Positions 18,600 to 28,079 of a stretch of 30,531 bases of DNA are shown here, one piece after another (position 1 is the first letter of the stretch; every line of letters begins with the position of its first letter). The position numbers were made by a program, and so were the translations under genes. The notes beneath the pieces were generated by a model. The model saw only the letters and a list, made by a program, of their open reading frames with translations. It searched no databases and was not told the DNA's origin. This stretch comes from Priapulus caudatus. Its lineage: Eukaryota; Priapulida; Priapulimorpha; Priapulimorphida; Priapulidae. Where the stretch lies: contig NW_014577740.1 in the NCBI RefSeq assembly GCF_000485595.1, forward strand, positions 130,904-161,434, written 5' to 3'.

Positions 18600-18900
18600 T
18601 TATTACCGTCCGGCCAAGGAGGTTATGTTTTTTTTAGGCCCGTTAGTTGTTTGTTTGGTTTGTTAGTTTGTCTGGCCAACTAAGAGATATCTCACAAAGT
18701 TTATGAACGGATTTTGATGAAATTTTTGGAACGGGTTGGTCTTGGGCAAGCAAACCAAGTTGATTAGATATTTAGTGGTGATTCCGCTTCCAATCTGGAT
18801 CCAGGATTCTTTTTTTGTGGGAAGACTTCGGACCAATTTCGAATTCATTACACAAAAATCCTTGGATAATGTGTTTTTTCATTTTTCTCACATTCTGATA
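18600..18900 (-). mobile_element. Dispersed repeat, 3' part (inverted copy)
   Basis: The inverted and noisier counterpart of the element at 23205-23510. It shares CCAAGGAGGTTATGTTT, the GTTTGTTTGG/TTAGTTTGTC run, and ATCTCACAAAG, ACGGATTTTGATGAAATTTT and GATCCAGGATT. Confidence 0.65.
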
Positions 18901-18997
18901 ATCTTCATCAAACTCTATATGTGTGTACGCGCAGCAAGATGGGGGGGGACTGTTACGTCGTGCGAGGTTGGCCTATCTCCGATTGCCTCTTGTTTAG

Positions 18998-19128
18998 ATT
19001 GAATCGAGTGTGAAAATGGGATGTGTCGATAAGCGGATCAGTGCATCAAATACTGCCCGGCAGCTTCTTCTGTATAAGTGCGACCGTGGGCTTCACATCT
19101 TCTCTAAGCCGATCGAACGTTGCGACGG
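18998..19128 (+). pseudogene. Inverted, damaged copy C' of the cbEGF exon at 23000-23119
   Basis: Shares GAGTGTGAAAATGGGATGTG, GGCAGCTTCTTCTGTATA and GATCGAACGT with the minus-strand exon, then a GGTAAG donor. It has about ten extra bases and several substitutions, and no open frame. The order C' then B' in the plus direction is as in the gene, but A' lies before them rather than after. Confidence 0.8.
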
Positions 19129-19139
19129 GTAAGGAACTG

Positions 19140-19330
19140 CCTCATCTTATCATACTATTATTAAATCTTTATTTGTATGTTATTTCAAATACAGGTACAT
19201 CAGTGCAGTCTTTTTCATTAGGAGAGATAATCTGAATGCGATGCAATAGTGTTGAGCAGTTAAAAAATAACATTTCTGAGGATACAGTCGAAGCAGCCGC
19301 TACGTACAGCATGAAGAAAAATATATACAA
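19140..19330 (-). repeat. Dispersed repeat (inverted copy of 22815-22990)
   Basis: Carries the same blocks, inverted, as 22815-22990: TTATTTGTATGTTATT-like tail, AGTGCAGTCTTTTTCA, CAATAGTGTTGAGCAGTTAA, ACAGCATGAAGAAAAATA. It belongs to the TAA-tailed family also found at 1080-1232. Confidence 0.6.
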
Positions 19331-19392
19331 AACCGCAGTACGTTCTGCGTGTATGTGAAAGCACAGCATTGGTGTGTAAGCTGATGTAGAGG

Positions 19393-19705
19393 GTGGACAC
19401 ACATAGGGCGATTTTCAATGCGATCAAGCCGGCCATGAATGAAAAAAAATGACAAATTCACGTAGTGTGCCCAGCGAGTCGCCCTGCATCAATACATGTT
19501 TGATAATTATTTGAGCTGGCCGCGCATCTGCACTAGTTGCCGCGGGTCTGCGATGGAGCCGGTCCCGATGTGTAACAATTCATCAAGCCAAATCACGTGG
19601 CTGAAAATCTTACAGAGTCGCCCGGCTCATGTCGCGTAGTGGTCACAGAGTCCGCCCGACTGAGCCGGCCGGCTCGATCGGCATGAAACAGCCCGCGAGG
19701 TTCCC
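19393..19705. mobile_element. MITE (inverted, noisy copy of 22438-22738)
   Basis: Begins GTGGACACACATAGGGCG and ends GCATGAAACAGCCCGCGAGG plus a damaged terminus. Internal CCGGCC/GGCCGG blocks agree with the clean copy at 22438. Because both copies carry it at the same place (between copies B and C), it inserted before the two copies separated. Confidence 0.65.
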
Positions 19706-20230
19706 AGCTGTAGCTACTAATGATGTGTTGCCATGTTACTTGTCATGTTCTATAGCACATGACTGATGAATTTGTGGCGGATTAGTATGGAGCTATTGCA
19801 ATATAATATCAATGAGTTGTATATATAATTGTATATATATATGTCTATAGTCTATAGATAACATGTAAATTGCGGTAAATAATGAAAGCGATAGAAGATT
19901 TTATCAACATTGGCTTAACTGCAACTTTTTGTTCATACTCGCACCACAAGAGCAGGCGTGGCGATGCACTAGGCGTGAAAACAAACGCAGAACAAACCAT
20001 GTATTGTCTCACACCCAGCCACCGTATTTATATGGGCTAACGCATATGCTAATATAAGCTAACATACGTATATGAGATTTCTGAAATACGTTATAGTTCA
20101 AATCTGTCAATAGAGATTACACGTATTAAAATGCAGACCGTCATCAGTGACAGTTATCGCTAAAAAATCGATCGGTTGATCGATTCGAGTCTGCTGCTAC
20201 GAACTGACACTGTTCCTCTGACTGAATAAG
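19706..20230. other. Intron-like sequence in the inverted block
   Basis: Unique sequence that matches, inverted and with many single-base differences, 21950-22437. It contains no additional exon. Confidence 0.6.
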
Positions 20231-20356
20231 AGCACAAGAAGGAAATGCGCGAAGACGGCATGTGTGCGAAGGCGGACATTGCCATCACATGGACGGAACC
20301 TACCACTGCGAATGACCCAGGATTTATCTCCTCACCAACGCCACAGATTCTGCGTG
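20231..20356 (+). pseudogene. Inverted, damaged copy B' of the cbEGF exon at 21825-21947
   Basis: Shares GACGGCATGTGTGCGAA, ACATGGACGGAACCTACCAC and CAGGATTTATCTCCTCA with the minus-strand exon and ends TGCGTG|GTAAGAG. The beginning (GCACAAGAAGGAAATGCG for ACACAAATGAATGCG) and middle contain extra bases that break the frame. Quality matches that of A' and C'. Confidence 0.8.
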
Positions 20357-20449
20357 GTAAGAGTCGCGAAACTCAAACACCGCAGCGTAAAGGTCCATGC
20401 AGAATACTCAATGTATATATATCTATATATATATTATGCATATATACAC

Positions 20450-20597
20450 TCAGCGTGCGTGTGTGTGCGTGTGCGTGCGTGCGTGCGTGCATGCGTGCGC
20501 GTGTGCGTCCGTGCATGCGTGCGCGTGCGTGCGTGTGTGTGCGTGTGCGTGCCTACATGCTTGCGTGCGTGCGTGCGTTCGTGCGCGTGCGTGCTTA
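20450..20597. repeat. GTGC/GCGT array at the inversion junction
   Basis: GTGCGTGCGT with GTGTGT parts. Exons to its left run on the plus strand and to its right on the minus strand, so the change of orientation falls inside this array. Similar arrays follow B (21597-21708) and A' (15355-15562), which makes a false join here easy. Confidence 0.9.
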
Positions 20598-20622
20598 GCG
20601 TCTCATTCGTAGATACACTCAC

Positions 20623-20751
20623 CGTAGAGGCACTGCCTGCCATCACTGCTGACGTGATAGCCTGGCGGACACGTGCAGGTGAAGCTACCTAGAGTGTTCT
20701 CGCAGCGTCCGTGACGACACAGCGCCCAGTCATCCGCACACTCGTTCACAT
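20623..20751 (-). CDS. FBN: Fibrillin-type cbEGF exon (A)
   Basis: The 129-bp phase 1-1 exon has acceptor attcgttgcag before ATGTGAACGAG and donor CTACG|GTGAGTG. The peptide starts DVNECADDWALCRHGRC, continues CENTLGSFTCTCPPGY, and ends SSDGRQCLYG. Six cysteines, the calcium site and the C-x-N-x4-F-x-C motif are intact. On domain order it should precede the exon at 13433 (about cbEGF4), but a gap and an inverted block lie between. A damaged duplicate is at 15194-15325 on the other strand. Confidence 0.92.
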
Positions 20752-21182
20752 CTGCAACGAATTAACGCCCACACGAGCCGTTAGACGGCAGCATCGTCGC
20801 AGCAAAAATGCACGCGTCTACATACCAGTACGATGATAGATGTACTAGATACAAATTCTGATATAGCTACCGATAAAGATGCAACTTACCGTGTCTATAT
20901 GCCAATACAGGTGCTTGTGAGAAAAAATAATGCAAATATTCCTGTTCGGCTTCAGGGTAGGTAGTAACTATCGTTGGTAGGCAATATGAGACTCATTGCT
21001 AACTTATCACGTTTCTCTCTAAACCTTGACCAAGAAAGCAGTGTGGAGAGGAAAGGAGGAAGGGAGGGAACCATGATGTAGAAAGGAAAACTAGGTTGAA
21101 ACGGATGCGGGTGATAGTGCCCATAATATAGTTATAAACGAAAACGAAAGCATTAAAGAAAGACGTTATATATATATATATA

Positions 21183-21405
21183 CTGAAATTAGTGAAGATA
21201 TGGGGTATTGAACTTAAACCTAGATATGTGGCATAATCCTTAGACCTGGATATGAGGCATATATGCATATATATGGATATATACCCCTCAATTTTATATA
21301 TATATACTAAAATTAGTGAAGATATGGGGTATTGAACTTAAACCTAGATATGTGGCATAATCCTTAGACCTGGATATGAGGCATATATGCATATATACCC
21401 CACAA
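21183..21405. repeat. Tandem duplication, 124-bp period
   Basis: The block AAATTAGTGAAGATATGGGG, then TATTGAACTTAAACCTAG, ATATGTGGCATAATCCTTAG and ACCTGGATATGAGGCATA, occurs at 21186 and again at 21310 with almost no change. The inverted copy has none of it (only AT repeats at 14690-14740), so it is a difference between the two copies. Confidence 0.9.
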
Positions 21406-21596
21406 TTTTATATACCCCGCATTTTTATATATATATCCGGGCAGTGTCATTGCCTGCTGGACCGTTAGCGAACACACGCGGATTAGTGACGATATTACTT
21501 GTGCCAGATTCTGTGTCGTCAGCTACTGGCCTACTATTGTTTTTTTAATAGTGGCGGAAGTTTCAATGAGTGCGCGTAAAACGCACCATAAGTATA

Positions 21597-21605
21597 ACAC
21601 GCACG

Positions 21606-21645
<40 letters not shown>

Positions 21646-21708
21646 CACACACGCACGCGCACGCGCACACACACACGTACACGCACACGCGCACGCGCAC
21701 GCGCACGC
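21597..21708. repeat. CA/CGCA array
   Basis: ACACAC with GCGCAC parts, in the intron between exons B and A. It is the counterpart of the GT array at 13859-14052. Confidence 0.92.
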
Positions 21709-21824
21709 AATGAGTATATATCTTATATATATATTTGATATGTATGATGTATATAATATATTATGATACATAATATTCTGCAAATGGCTTTACGCTGCGG
21801 TGTTTGAGTTTCGCCGACTCTTAC

Positions 21825-21947
21825 CAACGCAGATCTGTGGGTTGGTTGAGGAGATAAATCCTGGGTTGCATTCGCAGTGGTAGGTTCCGTCCATGTTGAT
21901 GCAATGTCCGTTCGCACACATGCCGTCTCTCGCGCATTCATTTGTGT
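21825..21947 (-). CDS. FBN: Fibrillin-type cbEGF exon (B)
   Basis: The 123-bp phase 1-1 exon has acceptor tctctgatag before ACACAAATGAATG and donor GCGTTG|GTAAGAG. The peptide begins [16 protein letters not shown], continues [16 protein letters not shown], and ends TNPQICVG. It has six cysteines and the C-x-N-x4-Y-x-C hydroxylation motif. The second residue is Thr (DTNEC), an uncommon but tolerated calcium-site variant. A damaged duplicate (B') lies inverted at 20231-20356. Confidence 0.92.
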
Positions 21948-22437
21948 CTATCAGAGAGAAGTGTCAGTTCAGTAGCAGCAGACTCGATCGATCAAACCGA
22001 TCGATTTCTTTTAGCGATAACTGTCACGATGACGGTCTGCATTTTATACGTGAATCTCTATGACAGATTTGAATATAACGTATTCAGAATCTTATACGTA
22101 TGTTAGCTTATATTAGCATATGCGTAGCATATAAATACGGTGGCGGTGGCAATACATGTGTCTGCGTTTGTTTTCACGCCTAGGTGCATCGCACGCCTGC
22201 TCTTGTGTGCGAGTATGAACAAATAAAGTTGCAGTTAAGCCAAGTTGCATAAAAATCTTTATCGCTTATTATTTACCGGCATTTACATGTTATCTATAGA
22301 CTATAGACATATATATATACAATATTATACACTCATGATATTATATTGAACAGCTCCATACTAATCCAGCACAAATTCATCGTCATGTGTATAGAACATG
22401 ACAAGTAACATGGCAACACATCATAGTAGCTACAGCT

Positions 22438-22738
22438 GTGGACACACTACGCGGTGTTTCATGCGATCGAGCCGGCCGGCTCAGTCGGGCGACTCTGTGG
22501 ACACACTACGCGACTGAGCCGGGCGACTCTGTGGATTTTCAGCACGCTGATTGGCTGATGAATTGTACAATCGGCCGGCTCAATCGCAGACCCGGGCACA
22601 CTAGGCGATTGCAGCCGGCCAGCTCAAATAATTATCAAACATGTTTGAATCGGGCGACTCGCTGGACACACTACGTGATTTTTCATTTTTCATTCATTGG
22701 CCGGCTCGATCGCATGAAAAATCGCCTAGTGTGTCCAC
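22438..22738. mobile_element. MITE with about 40-bp inverted terminal repeats
   Basis: The 301-bp element starts GTGGACACACTACGCG, GTTTCATGCGATCGAGCCGG and ends CCGGCTCGATCGCATGAAAA, CGCCTAGTGTGTCCAC; the ends are inverted repeats with few mismatches. Internal parts repeat GGACACACTACGCGACTGAG and GCCGGGCGACTCTGTGG, so part of the terminus is duplicated inside. There is no coding capacity. I found no convincing target-site duplication. The inverted copy is at 19393-19705. Confidence 0.8.
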
Positions 22739-22814
22739 CCCTTACCATCAGTACAACCAATGCTGTGCTTTCCACATACACCGCAGAACGTACTGTCGGT
22801 TTTGTATATATTTT

Positions 22815-22990
22815 TCTTCATGCTGTATAGCGCTGTTTCGAACTGTATCACTCAGAAATGTTATTATTTTAACTGCTCAACACTATTGCATCGATCAGAT
22901 TTTCTCTCTATGAAAAAGACTGACACTTATGTACTTGTATTTGAATAACATACAATAAAGATTTAATAATAGTAATGATAATATGAAGGC
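22815..22990 (+). repeat. Dispersed repeat with an AATAAAG-(TAA)n tail
   Basis: CTGTATCACTCAGAAATG, ATTTTAACTGCTCAACACTA, CAGATTTTCTCTC, AAAAGACTGACAC, then CATACAATAAAGATTTAATA. Same family as 1080-1232, here slightly longer at its 5' side. Likely a SINE or LINE tail; family unknown. Confidence 0.6.
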
Positions 22991-22999
22991 AGTTCTTAC

Positions 23000-23119
23000 C
23001 CTCGCAGGACGTTCGATCGCTAGAGAGACTGAAGCCATGGTCGCATATACAGAAGAAGCTGCCGGGAGTATTGATGCACTGTCCGTTACGACACATCCCA
23101 TTTTCACACTCGTTCACAT
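23000..23119 (-). CDS. FBN: Fibrillin-type cbEGF exon (C)
   Basis: The 120-bp phase 1-1 exon has acceptor gttttag before ATGTGAACGAG and donor GCGAGG|GTAAGAA. The peptide starts [15 protein letters not shown], continues [16 protein letters not shown], and ends SSDRTSCEG. It is a short cbEGF, with only four residues between cysteines 1 and 2. Human fibrillin-1 cbEGF3 is similarly short (CEKNPCAGGEC), so C is a reasonable cbEGF3 counterpart. It is the most N-terminal clean exon in the window. Its damaged inverted copy is C' at 18998. Confidence 0.92.
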
Positions 23120-23204
23120 CTAAAACAAGAGCAATCGGAGATAGCAAACCTCCGCCACAGCGTAACAGTCCCCCCCCCCATCTTGCTGGTACACACAATA
23201 TAGA

Positions 23205-23512
23205 GTTTGATGAAATTATCAGAAATGTGAGAAAAATGAAAAAACACATATCCAGGATTTTTGTAATGAATTTTGAATGCGTCCGAAGTCTTCCCCACAA
23301 AAAAAAGAAATCCTGGATCCAGATCTGGAAGCGGATCACCACTAAAATCTAATCAATTGGTTGTTGGCCCAAGACCAACCCGTCCAAAAAATTTCATCAA
23401 AATCCGTTCATAACTTTGTGAGATATCCTGTTGGCAGACAAACTAACAAACCAACAAACAAACTAACAGGGGCTAGAAAAAAACATAACCTCCTTGGCGG
23501 AGGTAATAAGTG
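23205..23512 (+). mobile_element. Dispersed element ending ...CTTGGCGGAGGTAATAA
   Basis: Contains ATCCTGGATCCAGATCTGG, GGATCACCACTAAAATCTAA, TTTCATCAAAATCCGTTCAT, AACTTTGTGAGATAT, an ACAAACTAAC repeat and an end ACATAACCTCCTTGGCGGAG. I recognise this layout as a common interspersed repeat of marine animal genomes, but cannot assign it to a named transposon. No ORF. The inverted copy is at 18600-18900. Its presence supports a marine invertebrate source. Confidence 0.65.
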
Positions 23513-23546
23513 AGAATAGGTAAACCTTACAGCATAGCTCCGTTGT

Positions 23547-23551
<5 letters not shown>

Positions 23552-23608
<57 letters not shown>
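23552..23608. repeat. CT/GA array (short form)
   Basis: Nearly pure CTCT over about 57 bp. It is the same site as the 770-bp GA array at 17790-18562 in the inverted copy, so its length differs more than ten-fold between the copies, or was collapsed here. Confidence 0.92.
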
Positions 23609-23610
<2 letters not shown>

Positions 23611-24071
23611 TATAATTTATTTTTTTATAATTTTATATAATTTTATATTATTATTTTTTATTATATAATAATATATTAATTAATAATTATATAATATATT
23701 ATTTTTTTATTTTTTATTTTTTTTATATTTTTATTATATTTTTTTTTTTTTATTTATTTATTTATTATTATTTTTTTATTAATTATTTATAAATTAATTT
23801 ATATAATATTATTATTTTTTTATTTTATTATTTTTTTTATTTTTTTATTTTTATATTTATAATTTATGTATTAATTTATTATATATATATATAAATTTTT
23901 AATTAATTATATAATATTTTTTTATTATTTATATTATATTTTTTATTTTTAATTATATAATTATTATTATTATTTCTTATTTAATATTATTAAGATATTA
24001 TTAAATATATTAATTTTATATATTATTTATTATCTTATATTTTTTTATTTTTTATATAATTATATTAATTT
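23609..24071. repeat. Almost pure A/T block (about 460 bp)
   Basis: TTTATTAT-type sequence with only two or three C and no clear period, ending abruptly at CCGCGCGCGC (24072). No gene. It differs from what precedes the GA array in the inverted copy (the D' exon), so it may be a low-confidence fill or a join. Confidence 0.85.
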
Positions 24072-24628
24072 CCGCGCGCGCTATACATAAAGCTTATATA
24101 GGTGAGGCTCCATACTTTTAACACTGGTTAAATCTGAATATTATTTGTTTGCATTTTGCTCCCTCAAATGGATCGAAGCTCCCTGATGAGAATACTAATC
24201 AACGATATAACAGAAGGAGTCAAAAAAAACATTATTTGAAATGGAAGTTTTGAAAATTCATTGACCTGAGATGACCTTGTCTTTATGGGAAGGTAGCGAT
24301 TACATACAAGCAATGGTTTGATACTTTCAATTTAAACGGCCGCGAATATGACTTTTAGAATCAACAATCGAAGTTTCTACTCGTTGGACGTGGGGCATAA
24401 ACCGCCGCCCCGCCAGCTCCCCCTCGGCCACTTCGCTCCCTCGCAGGCTCTTCAACCATGTCTTGTCCCCCCACTCAAGGCCAATTTTTAAAATGGATTT
24501 GCGTCCCTATTCACAAGGATCCCTGGTCTTCCTATATTTTTTAACCATCGGTTTAAGCTCTCACTCACCTGCTAATCGACTTTACGAAGCACTGGTCGGC
24601 AGGATTGCAGCTAGTTGGCAATCCTGCA

Positions 24629-24661
<33 letters not shown>

Positions 24662-25790
24662 CATATCTATATATATCTATATATATATATATATGTTTAT
24701 ATATATGGAGAGAAAAAGATTCACAGGTCATAACAATGTATAATAATATAGCACGACCTTATGGTTGATTACAACATTGTACTATTTATTTTCATACATT
24801 ATATTATTATTACATTGTATATTGCAACATTGTATACACCTGTTATGTACTTGTAATTTACTTTGGTCACATCATCCCGCCATAATTCCTCACCACCCAT
24901 TCTTATGAACATAGGAATGGCGCTCGTGTCGTTTTGGTTCTGCCGTGCAGTCAGGTTGAAAATTTTTTCAGTCGATCTCACACGCTCATCTGACCAGCGG
25001 TGGGCCTTAATTTTAATCGATTGATGAATGACATAGGACCGACGTTAAAGCCCATGCGAAGGCCAAAAAATACGTCTGTTAAAGCATAGCAATGTGTAGC
25101 TGTGTTATTTATGTATCAATAAATCTTTTATAAAGCACTCTAAACGTATTTTTAACGCGATTTTGTAATGCAACTACGCGAAAAACGCGTTTCTCGTGAC
25201 GTTACGCGGATGACGTAGATTTGAGTATCTATTCTCGAAACGAGAGTTAGCTCGTGGTAACATTGTACAGTAAACCGCCGCTAAACTTGATTGATCGCCG
25301 CAGTAATTATAGTATTACTCAATAGATGGGACGGCTTACGCACAAATAAAATGATTAGGCCCAATCTATACTCACCCCAGTCTTAGAATTATATATTTGA
25401 CCTATATTTCCCCCTCCAAAATCTTAATACTTAGATGTAAGTGTTAGTTAGATCGGTTGCTATCGGTTATGCGCATATAGCTGTTTAGACAAGTGCTAGT
25501 ATAACTACCTAGCCATTCAATAAATGTGGGTTGGTATATGGCCTACAGGGATGTTCGTGAACATCGCAAAGTCGCAGACCGTAATTGCTACTCGTATGTG
25601 GGCGCACACATCTATCCACTCAACCTTTACTATAACGTTATTGTATGAGCTCCGGATACGTTATTTAATACGTTATTCATCCGTAAATGTTGTCGGTATT
25701 TGTTATTACCCGTTTTCCAAAACGTCTTATGATATACGTTTTACTTACGCCTGTCGTGCGGTGCGTGGTGTTGCCAAGTGCGTTGTCGTG
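24072..25790. other. Sequence without a recognised gene
   Basis: Mostly unique, with a GC-rich stretch (24394-24450), a perfect 10-bp hairpin (24599-24627), an AT array (24628-24705) and AATAAA words without an evident gene. A minus-strand ORF of 60 codons (24799-24981) is open but shows no domain that I can name. I see no EGF or TB exon. Confidence 0.5.
24599..24627. other. Perfect inverted repeat (10-bp stem)
   Basis: GCAGGATTGC, nine-base spacer, GCAATCCTGC, followed directly by an AT array. It could be the end of a small foldback element; no target duplication is seen. Confidence 0.6.
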
Positions 25791-26150
25791 CGTTATGTGT
25801 GACGTGATCTGTGTGAGGGTGTGTGTGTGCACGACTGTGTGTGGCTGTGTATGCTGTGTCGTTGATGTGTGGTTGCTGCCGCGCGCGTGTAAGTGTGTGT
25901 GTGAGAGAGATATAGAGTTGTGTGTGCTGTGCGGTGCGTGGTGGTGCGTTGGTTGCAGGTGCGTGTCAGCCACCGGGCGCGTTCACTCCACGGTGGCCGT
26001 TGGCGTGGGCTGTGGTGGCGTGTGTTGTGTGTGCCGTGTGTGTGTGTGGGTGTGTGTGTGTGTGTAGTTGTCGTGTGTGTGTGTTGTGTGTGTTGTGCTG
26101 CGCGACTGTGTGTGTGTGGTGTGTGATTGTGTAGTGGCGTGTGTAGTGGT
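25791..26150. repeat. TG-rich, loosely periodic stretch
   Basis: GTGTGT mixed with unique GC-rich pieces (for example 25945-26010); densest at 26030-26130. The Val/Cys and Thr/His ORFs on the two strands are repeat translations. Confidence 0.8.
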
Positions 26151-28079
26151 CCGGTGTGACTTGGAAAGAAAACACGGGGGGGGGGGTGACGGTGATATGG
26201 AAAGATCTGTGGCGTCCTGGGTGTCGTTATCGATATACGACGTCTCATTGCGCGTCTCGGCGTTATGCCGCAACGATTCGATGTGTGAGGACTGTGACAA
26301 CGGTAAAATTGACTTATGTGTGATTTCGCTTACCTTTGCTGTACAACTGTCCTGTTTCTTGGAGGGCCTGCATATAAGGCGTTTGTGCTCGTGTCTGCCT
26401 CCAATTTATATCGCTTGAGTTGTGAGGCCCTCCGCGTGTTAACTAACGCTGGCACGTCAAAGCAGGAAATGGATAAACTACATTTCCAACGCACGGCGTA
26501 TCTAACATTTATGTAGAATTTGCGGCAGGGATCGAGTACAACAACGCAGTAATGCCAGTTGACTCTCATGTACACTTTACGCCAGTGCGCTCCTATAAGT
26601 TGCGCTCTCCACACAATACTTTTTTCAGCCAGGAGACTTGGCGACTTCAAATCAGAGGAATAGTAATTTGCAGTAATGTGTACATTCAGCCAAAGTACAC
26701 CAGTAAATGCTTTCATGAAGTTTGTTTGACACAGGCTACGTTTACTTTTGCAGGTTTTTCAAGCCTGCTATGAAGTGTCCATACGTGGTGTGAAATCTTA
26801 GTATCCACCGGAGCAATAATCGAGATTATTGTTCTGTGAAGCTATGTAAAATAGAGGAATTAGGTCCGTACTGGGTGCTTGCTGATGCAGAAGTCCAGCC
26901 GTATTCCGTGAAAACTCGGTGTCTCGTCGTGGTGCAACGTAATATATTTGACTATTATATTTGGTATATGTATGCGCGGTGCCGTGCCTCCGCGAAATAA
27001 ATCCTCGCGTCTCGCTTCTCTACTTTTCTCTCTCTCCTCTCTCTCTCTTTCCTCTCTCTCGTCTCTCTCTTGTTTCCAATCTCATTTTCTCCAATGCGCA
27101 GAGGGACGTGTGCGGTCCCGCGCCGTGCGGCTGTGTATTTTGTTGTTTTGTGTCTTTGGTGTAGTGGAGTCTCGCGCTGTTATAGCTATCGGTAAATGTG
27201 TATGAGCGTGCCAGGCGCTATTGTTGGGATATTGGTCACATTTAAACGTGTTACAGAATCTATACTTTACTATTCTACATGAAGTGGCGTTGGAACAGGT
27301 CGGTCAGCGCGGATATTGCAGTCGCTCCACTAAGTAGGGTCAGGATTAGGGTCAATGGGTCCAGCACTTCCGTTTACCTGGGGTAGAGTTTGGCCACGTA
27401 GGGTAAGAGAGTGATCGCGGAGCCTTGACATTTGGACATATGGCATTTGACATATTGACTATTTCAGAGTGCCTGTGGGCGGTGCCCGACAGATCGCAGT
27501 GTATAATGTGTCGTGTCTAAGTTAAGCTGTAGCGTCACGCTTAAGTGTAAAAATCGTCTCTGTAGTGGTCCGTGTGCTCTTGTCGGGTCGCGAAGTCGCT
27601 CTGTGTCGATTTTCGAGAGCCTGCGGCCTGTAGTCGCGCCGAAATAACAATACTTTTGATAATTTATTTGAGATCTTCTATGGCGGCCTCCAATTCGCCT
27701 AGTGTGCTGGGCTCTGCGATGATTGAATGCGCCGATTTGCTACAATTCAATCATAGCCAATCGAAATTTCCACAATTAAGTTGTCACAATTTGGATCCAA
27801 CAAGATGTCGCCCCGCGTCTAAGTCGCGATTAGTAGCGAGATTTTCCGCCTGTGTGCAAACCCAAGTCGCGACCACAATTATCTCGGTATGCGTTTTTCT
27901 TGTGCTGTGAACCACGCGCCTTCCCACTCGCTCTCCTTTTTTTTTAAATTAGTCTTGGCAGGAAGTTCAATAAGTGTCGTGTGTCCACAGAGAGAAGCGC
28001 TTACGCGCCACCTCCCACACGCCTATTAAACACACACTGCGCCCGAGCGCAGCCCGGATCCGGCTGTAAATCGCCGGAG
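26151..28079. other. Sequence without a recognised gene
   Basis: Unique sequence with a short CT run (27022-27075). The longest non-repeat open frame is 128 codons on minus (26330-26716), with no recognisable domain. On plus, the CT run plus CAATGCGCAG at 27099 would make a good acceptor, followed by a Cys-rich frame (27103-27164), but I find no donor or family match. TCGCCTAGTGTG at 27698 resembles the terminus of the MITE at 22438; a matching other end is not clear. Confidence 0.4.

Larger units (their letters stand above)
20752..21824 (-). other. Intron between exons B and A
   Basis: Unique sequence for about 420 bp, then a 124-bp tandem duplication (21183-21405), AT tracts, a CA array (21597-21708) and an AT-rich end. 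The same intron, without the tandem duplication but with a MITE, is present inverted at 14060-15190. Confidence 0.7.
21948..22999 (-). other. Intron between exons C and B
   Basis: Unique sequence to 22437, then a 301-bp MITE, about 80 bp of unique sequence and a TAA-tailed dispersed repeat ending close to the donor of exon C. There is no further exon. Confidence 0.7.
410..23119 (-). other. FBN: Fibrillin-like gene, internal part (gene span)
   Basis: This is the span of all recognisable minus-strand exons of one gene encoding tandem calcium-binding EGF (cbEGF) domains interrupted by 8-cysteine TB and hybrid domains. That mix occurs in fibrillins and LTBPs. The order TB2, cbEGF7-9, hybrid 2 (CCSS instead of CCC), cbEGF10, TB3, then a long run of cbEGFs is the fibrillin order, so I favour fibrillin over LTBP. 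Fibrillins are secreted and polymerise into matrix microfibrils; cbEGFs rigidify on binding calcium. Most exons begin and end in phase 1, as in vertebrate fibrillins. The signal peptide, EGF1-3, hybrid 1 and the C-terminal half are not seen here. Six cbEGF exons lie before TB2 where human fibrillin-1 has four between EGF4 and TB2, but this part of the assembly is scrambled, so that count is uncertain. Confidence 0.85.

Noticed and set aside
13819-20600. A second fibrillin gene on the plus strand
   Set aside because: Its exons are frame-broken copies of the neighbouring minus-strand exons including introns, and their order is permuted; an assembly or haplotype explanation is simpler.
26330-26716. 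128-codon minus-strand ORF
   Set aside because: No domain, no clear start or splice context; it may be chance in unique sequence.
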